From Marinirhabdus sp963799365 (GTDB lineage Bacteria > Bacteroidota > Bacteroidia > Flavobacteriales > Flavobacteriaceae), in assembly GCA_963799365.1 (NCBI GenBank), contig CAWCWV010000013.1, positions 76,581 through 140,580 on the forward strand: DNA of 64,000 nucleotides. Reading direction: 5' to 3'. Of this stretch, positions 60,800 through 64,000 are shown piece by piece. Position numbers and translations under genes: made by a program. Position 1 is the stretch's first letter; every line of letters begins with the position of its first letter. The notes beneath the pieces are model-generated. The model was not told the origin of the DNA. It saw only the letters and a program-made list of their open reading frames with translations, and did no database searches.

Positions 60800-61756
60800 T
60801 TAGTCTTCGAGTTTTATCGTAGATTGCCGTTCTCGATTCACAGTTAACTGTGTCACATCTGGTCTTGAATAATGTCCTGCGGGATCGAAGTTTTGTCGTT
60901 CTTCGTAAATATTATTGAAATCTAAGGTATGGTATATATTTCCTACTTTACTTACCACAGGCTCCACCAACCACTCACCATTAGGACCTGCGATACAACT
61001 ACCACCATTGGCTAAAATACTTGGCGCATTTTCTAAAATCTTATCTAAGTGCGGAGTACCTTCTGGAAAATCTTCAACCGTCATCAATGCAGAGACCGAA
61101 AGCACATAGCTCCTACTTTCCCTCGCAATAAAACGGGTGATGTCCTTGGTGTTATGCAAACTCCCTGGCCACACAGCTATATGCACATTTTCACCTTGTC
61201 CATAAAGTGCAGCCCTTGGCAATGGCATCCAGTTTTCCCAGCAATTAAGTCCGCCCAGTGTAAAATCTTTTAATGAATGTACTCGTAATCCGTTGCCATC
61301 GCCGGGTGCCCAAGTTAAACGTTCGTCATAAGTGGGTTGTAACTTACGGTGTACGCTTTGTATTTCGCCTTTTTCATTGATATAAACCAAAGACGCATAC
61401 ACACTATGTCCACCTCTATCTAAAGGGCGTTCTATAACACCCAAATACACTGCCAACCCACTTTCTTTCGCCAAATTACAAATGCTATCTAAATCTCCAT
61501 TTTCAATGGTAACAGCATTGCGTACATAATGCGCATGTAATTCTTTGTTTACAGCAGTATCCCACTTGGCACCACCTGTTAAGGCCAACCAAAATGGATA
61601 CCCAGGCAGCAGCCCTTCGCCAAAAACAATAAGTTCTGCTTTGTTTTGAGCAGCCTCTTTTATTTGGGTTTCTATTTTTTGAAGTGTGGCTTGTTTGTTA
61701 AGCCATACGGGAGAAATTTGCGCTAGGGCGACTTTTAATAGATGGGACGAATTCAT
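60800..61756 (-). CDS. Nitrilase-family carbon-nitrogen hydrolase
   Basis: The 318-residue protein has the complete nitrilase triad: Glu47 (VFGEGLLPGYP), Lys138 (VHRKLQPTYDER) and Cys172 (GGLNCWENWMP). The CWENWMPLPR string is typical of true nitrilases, which turn nitriles into acids and ammonia, more than amidases. It is cytosolic. It ends 134 bp from the pseudouridine-synthase start and is leftward, opposite to the small CarboxypepD gene. Substrate unknown. Confidence 0.9.
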   Translation of the reverse strand: MNSSHLLKVALAQISPVWLNKQATLQKIETQIKEAAQNKAELIVFGEGLLPGYPFWLALTGGAKWDTAVNKELHAHYVRNAVTIENGDLDSICNLAKESGLAVYLGVIERPLDRGGHSVYASLVYINEKGEIQSVHRKLQPTYDERLTWAPGDGNGLRVHSLKDFTLGGLNCWENWMPLPRAALYGQGENVHIAVWPGSLHNTKDITRFIARESRSYVLSVSALMTVEDFPEGTPHLDKILENAPSILANGGSCIAGPNGEWLVEPVVSKVGNIYHTLDFNNIYEERQNFDPAGHYSRPDVTQLTVNRERQSTIKLED

Positions 61757-61931
61757 AGGTTAAAGTTAGTATTATTTGGGGAATTCGTTTAATTGAAAAA
61801 TTTATAGTACCGAAAGTAACATTTTTTCAAAAGAGAAGTCTACAAAATCGCATCCCTCCTTAAAAAAACTATTTCCCTCATTCATCTGTTTTGTTACCTC
61901 ACTATGGCTTTTTAAAAAGTCTGGGTATTCC

Positions 61932-61939
61932 TACGTTTG
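61932..61939 (+). promoter_or_regulatory. Putative -7 element
   Basis: TACGTTTG matches TAnnTTTG exactly, 22 bp before the ATG at 61962. No -33 element is seen at normal spacing. Confidence 0.35.
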
Positions 61940-61961
61940 GGTAAACAAAAACAATACTATT

Positions 61962-62363
61962 ATGAAAACACAAACAATTTCAATGCAACAAAACATGTTG
62001 AAAAATGTATGGGCATTCGCCTTTATCTTGGCGGTTTGCCTTTTTTCCAATCCCGTGAAAGCCCAAAACACAGAACGAACCGTCACAGGAGTAGTAAGCA
62101 GTCTGGACGGGCCTTTACTGGGCGCAACTATTGTTCTAAAAGGGACCACCATTGGCGTCACCTCTAATGAAGCTGGAGCTTTTACATTTCCGAAGAAATT
62201 ACAGGAAAACGATATCTTGATCATTAGCTACCTAGGCTACAAAAACAGGGAGATTACCATAAACCGAGTTACATCGTTCATAGAACCCTTTTTAGAGGAT
62301 AACCCTGTACTACTTTATGGGTCCCTACGGACAAATGATGCGGCAGGTACCCAAAAGAAATAA
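61962..62363 (+). CDS. Short secreted carboxypeptidase-like regulatory domain protein
   Basis: The 133-residue protein has a long signal peptide (MLKNVWAFAFILAVCLFSNPVKAQ) and one CarboxypepD_reg-like domain: RTVTGVVSSLDGPLLGATIV, LKGTTIGVTSNEAGAFTFPK, IISYLGYKNREITI, followed by a short tail. This is exactly the leader domain of SusC-like receptors, but without plug or barrel. It may be a stand-alone surface domain or a truncated receptor. The transglutaminase gene starts 12 bp later. Confidence 0.75.
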   Translation: MKTQTISMQQNMLKNVWAFAFILAVCLFSNPVKAQNTERTVTGVVSSLDGPLLGATIVLKGTTIGVTSNEAGAFTFPKKLQENDILIISYLGYKNREITINRVTSFIEPFLEDNPVLLYGSLRTNDAAGTQKK

Positions 62364-62375
62364 CTAGTTTTCCAA

Positions 62376-63032
62376 ATGAAAAAAATATTTCTTTTACTGT
62401 TCTTCACCTTTAGTCTTTTGCTTCATGCGCAACGAAGCGATTTTAAAGATATCGACTTTCAGAAAGCAGATAAAATTGCCAAGCGACATAAGGGTGAAGA
62501 ATTGTTTAATTTACCAATACTTGTCCTACGTTTAACTGCGCAGTTAGACACCGACGTAGAACGCTTTAGAGCTATTTATTATTGGGTTACCCATAACATA
62601 AGCGGCGATTATAATTTAATGACAACCAATGAGCAAACCCATAAAAAACTACACAACAACCCATCAGCTTTACATCAATGGAGTACCCAATATCGAAAAG
62701 AAATATTTACTATTTTACGTAAAGAAAAAAAGACCCTTTGCACTGGGTATGCCTATTTAATTAAGGAATTGGCTAATTTAGCAGGACTGGAATGTGAGAT
62801 TATTCACGGCTTTGGTAACATGAACCCCTTAAAATTTGAAACCACGGCTATTCCAAACCATTCCTGGAATGCCATAAAATTAGATGGCAATTGGTATGTT
62901 TGTGACGCCACCTGGTCCAGTGGTATTATTAATATGGAAACCTATAGATTTGAATTTAATTATGACGATTCTTTTTTTTTAATGGCCCCACTTGAGTTTG
63001 CAAAAACTCATATACCATTTACCAAAAAATGA
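62376..63032 (+). CDS. Transglutaminase-like exported protein
   Basis: The 218-residue protein has a signal peptide (FLLLFFTFSLLLHAQ) and a transglutaminase core with the full triad: Cys122 (KKTLCTGYAYLI), His162 (IPNHSWNAI) and Asp177 (YVCDATWSSG). It probably acts as a peptidase or cross-linking enzyme in the periplasm. It is co-transcribed with the CarboxypepD-like gene. No membrane anchor is seen. Confidence 0.87.
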   Translation: MKKIFLLLFFTFSLLLHAQRSDFKDIDFQKADKIAKRHKGEELFNLPILVLRLTAQLDTDVERFRAIYYWVTHNISGDYNLMTTNEQTHKKLHNNPSALHQWSTQYRKEIFTILRKEKKTLCTGYAYLIKELANLAGLECEIIHGFGNMNPLKFETTAIPNHSWNAIKLDGNWYVCDATWSSGIINMETYRFEFNYDDSFFLMAPLEFAKTHIPFTKK

Positions 63033-63121
63033 ACATTGCTCAATTATATTAGAGAATCACCACCTCATTAAAAATTTCTGTTTCAGAATCTTTGCTTCTT
63101 AATTTACTTGTAGAATTCTGG

Positions 63122-63152
63122 TTGCTTTATCTTTTGAATTAATTTATATTTA
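63122..63152 (+). promoter_or_regulatory. Putative promoter of the RDD gene
   Basis: TTG (63122-63124) is followed after 20 bp by TATATTTA (63145-63152), 7 of 8 to the consensus, about 98 bp before the ATG. Confidence 0.45.
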
Positions 63153-63250
63153 CGAAATCTCGATGCTAAAAAATTGGGAGATCCCTGGACTTGTTTACGG
63201 AATAATGAGGACAAAGTTTATTATGTAAAGAGTTATGTATTATTATCAGT

Positions 63251-63610
63251 ATGGATAAAATCGACAAAGGAGTTAGGGCTACAAATTACTTAATCGACTT
63301 GTTTGCGATATATTTTATTTTGTTCATTATATTACTAATTGAAAGTTCTTATTTTGATTTTTTTATTCTCTTTTATGTAGTCATGTTTTTCTACTATTTT
63401 ATCATGGAACTGACTATTAACCAGACCTTAGGTAAAATGATAACTAAAACAAAAGTTGTTCACAAAAATGGCGGCAAGGCTAGTATGTTTAAAATACTAA
63501 TGAGAAGTTTTTGGAGGTTAATTCCATTAGATACAATTTCATATTTATTTGGAACAGAAGTTGGAATGCATGATAAGTTATCTTCAACTATATTAATAAA
63601 GCAGGCTTAA
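63251..63610 (+). CDS. RDD-family membrane protein
   Basis: The 119-residue protein shows the RDD pattern: KGVRATNYLIDLFAIYFILFI with the Arg/Asp motif at the first helix, a second helix (FFILFYVVMFFYYFIMEL), NQTLGKMITKTKVV and a C-terminal LMRSFWRLIPLDTISYL. There are two to three membrane helices. RDD proteins are small transport-like or Na+/H+-linked membrane proteins of unclear function. Its stop is in the same frame as the following pseudouridine synthase. Confidence 0.82.
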   Translation: MDKIDKGVRATNYLIDLFAIYFILFIILLIESSYFDFFILFYVVMFFYYFIMELTINQTLGKMITKTKVVHKNGGKASMFKILMRSFWRLIPLDTISYLFGTEVGMHDKLSSTILIKQA

Positions 63611-64000
63611 GAAATACATAAGCTCAAAACTTCTTCACAAACACCTTCAAAAACCAACCAAATCAAAACCCAAACGCATACCGTCCCACTTCTACTTAAA
63701 CCCATTAGGTTACAAGAATATGGTGTGGGTATTTTTGAGTTTTGCTCCACCAAGTCTGCCCTAAAGAAAGCTCTCAAAAAAGAGCTTATTACCGTTAACG
63801 GTATGCTGGCAACCACGGCAACCTACATAAAGAGTGGAGCTATTATTGAACTTACTATTTCAGAAAAAAGCACTACCAGTAGAAAACTTATATTCCCATT
63901 ACAAATTTTGTTTGAAGATGACCATCTCGCCGTTATTGAAAAACCTGCAGGTATTTTGGTAAGTGGCAATACATTTAAAACCATCGCTAACGCATTGCCA
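63611..64000 (+). CDS. RluA-type pseudouridine synthase, cut by window end, start unclear
   Basis: An open frame from the codon after the RDD stop encodes an S4-like domain (IRLQEYGVGIFEFCSTKSAL, KKALKKELITVNG) and the first part of the RluA domain (ILFEDDHLAVIEKPAGILVSG), which is the conserved KPAG motif. The catalytic Asp region is beyond the window. No ATG precedes the S4 motif in this frame; only ATA (63614), ATT and GTG (about 63724) codons occur, and GTG would cut the domain. The true start is therefore uncertain. Confidence 0.75.

Overview
The window looks like a piece of a chromosome from a marine-type member of the Flavobacteriaceae (Bacteroidota). The signs are low GC, SusC/SusD pairs, TAnnTTTG-type promoters, DUF547 lipoproteins, an ArsS/ArsM arsenosugar locus and almost no Shine-Dalgarno sequences. 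All functional names rest on motif recognition by eye; no database search was possible.

Region 1 (1-18.0 kb) is visibly more AT-rich and is an accessory island that ends against the 3' side of a tRNA-Phe gene (18023-18095, minus). From left to right it carries two tiny overlapping genes, a small serine recombinase with a 27-bp palindrome upstream, an unknown gene, a ParB-like/DNA methyltransferase fusion directly abutting an exported TPR-CHAT (caspase-like) protein, and a convergent ECF sigma factor/anti-sigma pair whose anti-sigma gene is frameshifted. Divergent from sigma is a three-gene envelope operon (membrane protein with SH3-like domains, secreted 20-residue-repeat protein, unknown cytosolic protein). 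A type I restriction operon follows: hsdM, an extra gene, a frameshifted hsdS, hsdR and a PD-(D/E)XK-type protein. The island ends with a GNAT acetyltransferase. The CHAT, anti-sigma, sigma and envelope-operon set is the best candidate for an undescribed signalling or defence system.

Region 2 (18.2-36.9 kb) is chromosomal and dominated by a large arsenosugar-biosynthesis locus. It contains a CPYC peroxidase-like protein, radical-SAM ArsS, glycosyltransferases of the two families linked to arsenosugars, a SusC/SusD outer-membrane pair, a sodium:solute symporter, a degenerate Cys-rich metallophosphoesterase-like protein, a rhodanese, purine nucleoside phosphorylase, methyltransferase ArsM, a sterol-desaturase-type hydroxylase, two DUF547 lipoproteins and a hemerythrin. 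ArsM would methylate arsenite, ArsS would join the 5'-deoxyadenosyl group to arsenic, and PNP, glycosyltransferases and phosphatase-like protein could remodel the resulting nucleoside. A third DUF547 gene, an FAD oxidoreductase and a polyferredoxin membrane protein lie nearby (40.5-44.7 kb).

Region 3 (37-53.5 kb) is mainly cell envelope: a BamA/TamA-like barrel, a GH113-like lipoprotein, another outer-membrane barrel, two GT2 glycosyltransferases, an LpxR-like lipid A deacylase, an M28/PDZ peptidase, a TolB-like propeller lipoprotein and a GT-C type membrane glycosyltransferase. A ParE-type toxin-antitoxin pair and a small pseudogene with an in-frame stop lie in the middle.

Region 4 (53.5-64 kb) holds a DUF155 protein, a polyamine operon (arginine decarboxylase, agmatinase, deoxyhypusine-synthase-like enzyme, GNAT-nitrilase fusion), an RsuA/RluB-like pseudouridine synthase whose catalytic Asp is replaced by Gly, a nitrilase, a short carboxypeptidase-like-domain protein, a transglutaminase, an RDD membrane protein and the start of an RluA-type pseudouridine synthase cut by the window edge. 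Recurrent intergenic elements (heptamer arrays, 60-bp direct repeats, inverted-repeat-bounded spacers, GCCTCG..CACTCGGC hairpins) are scattered through regions 2-4.
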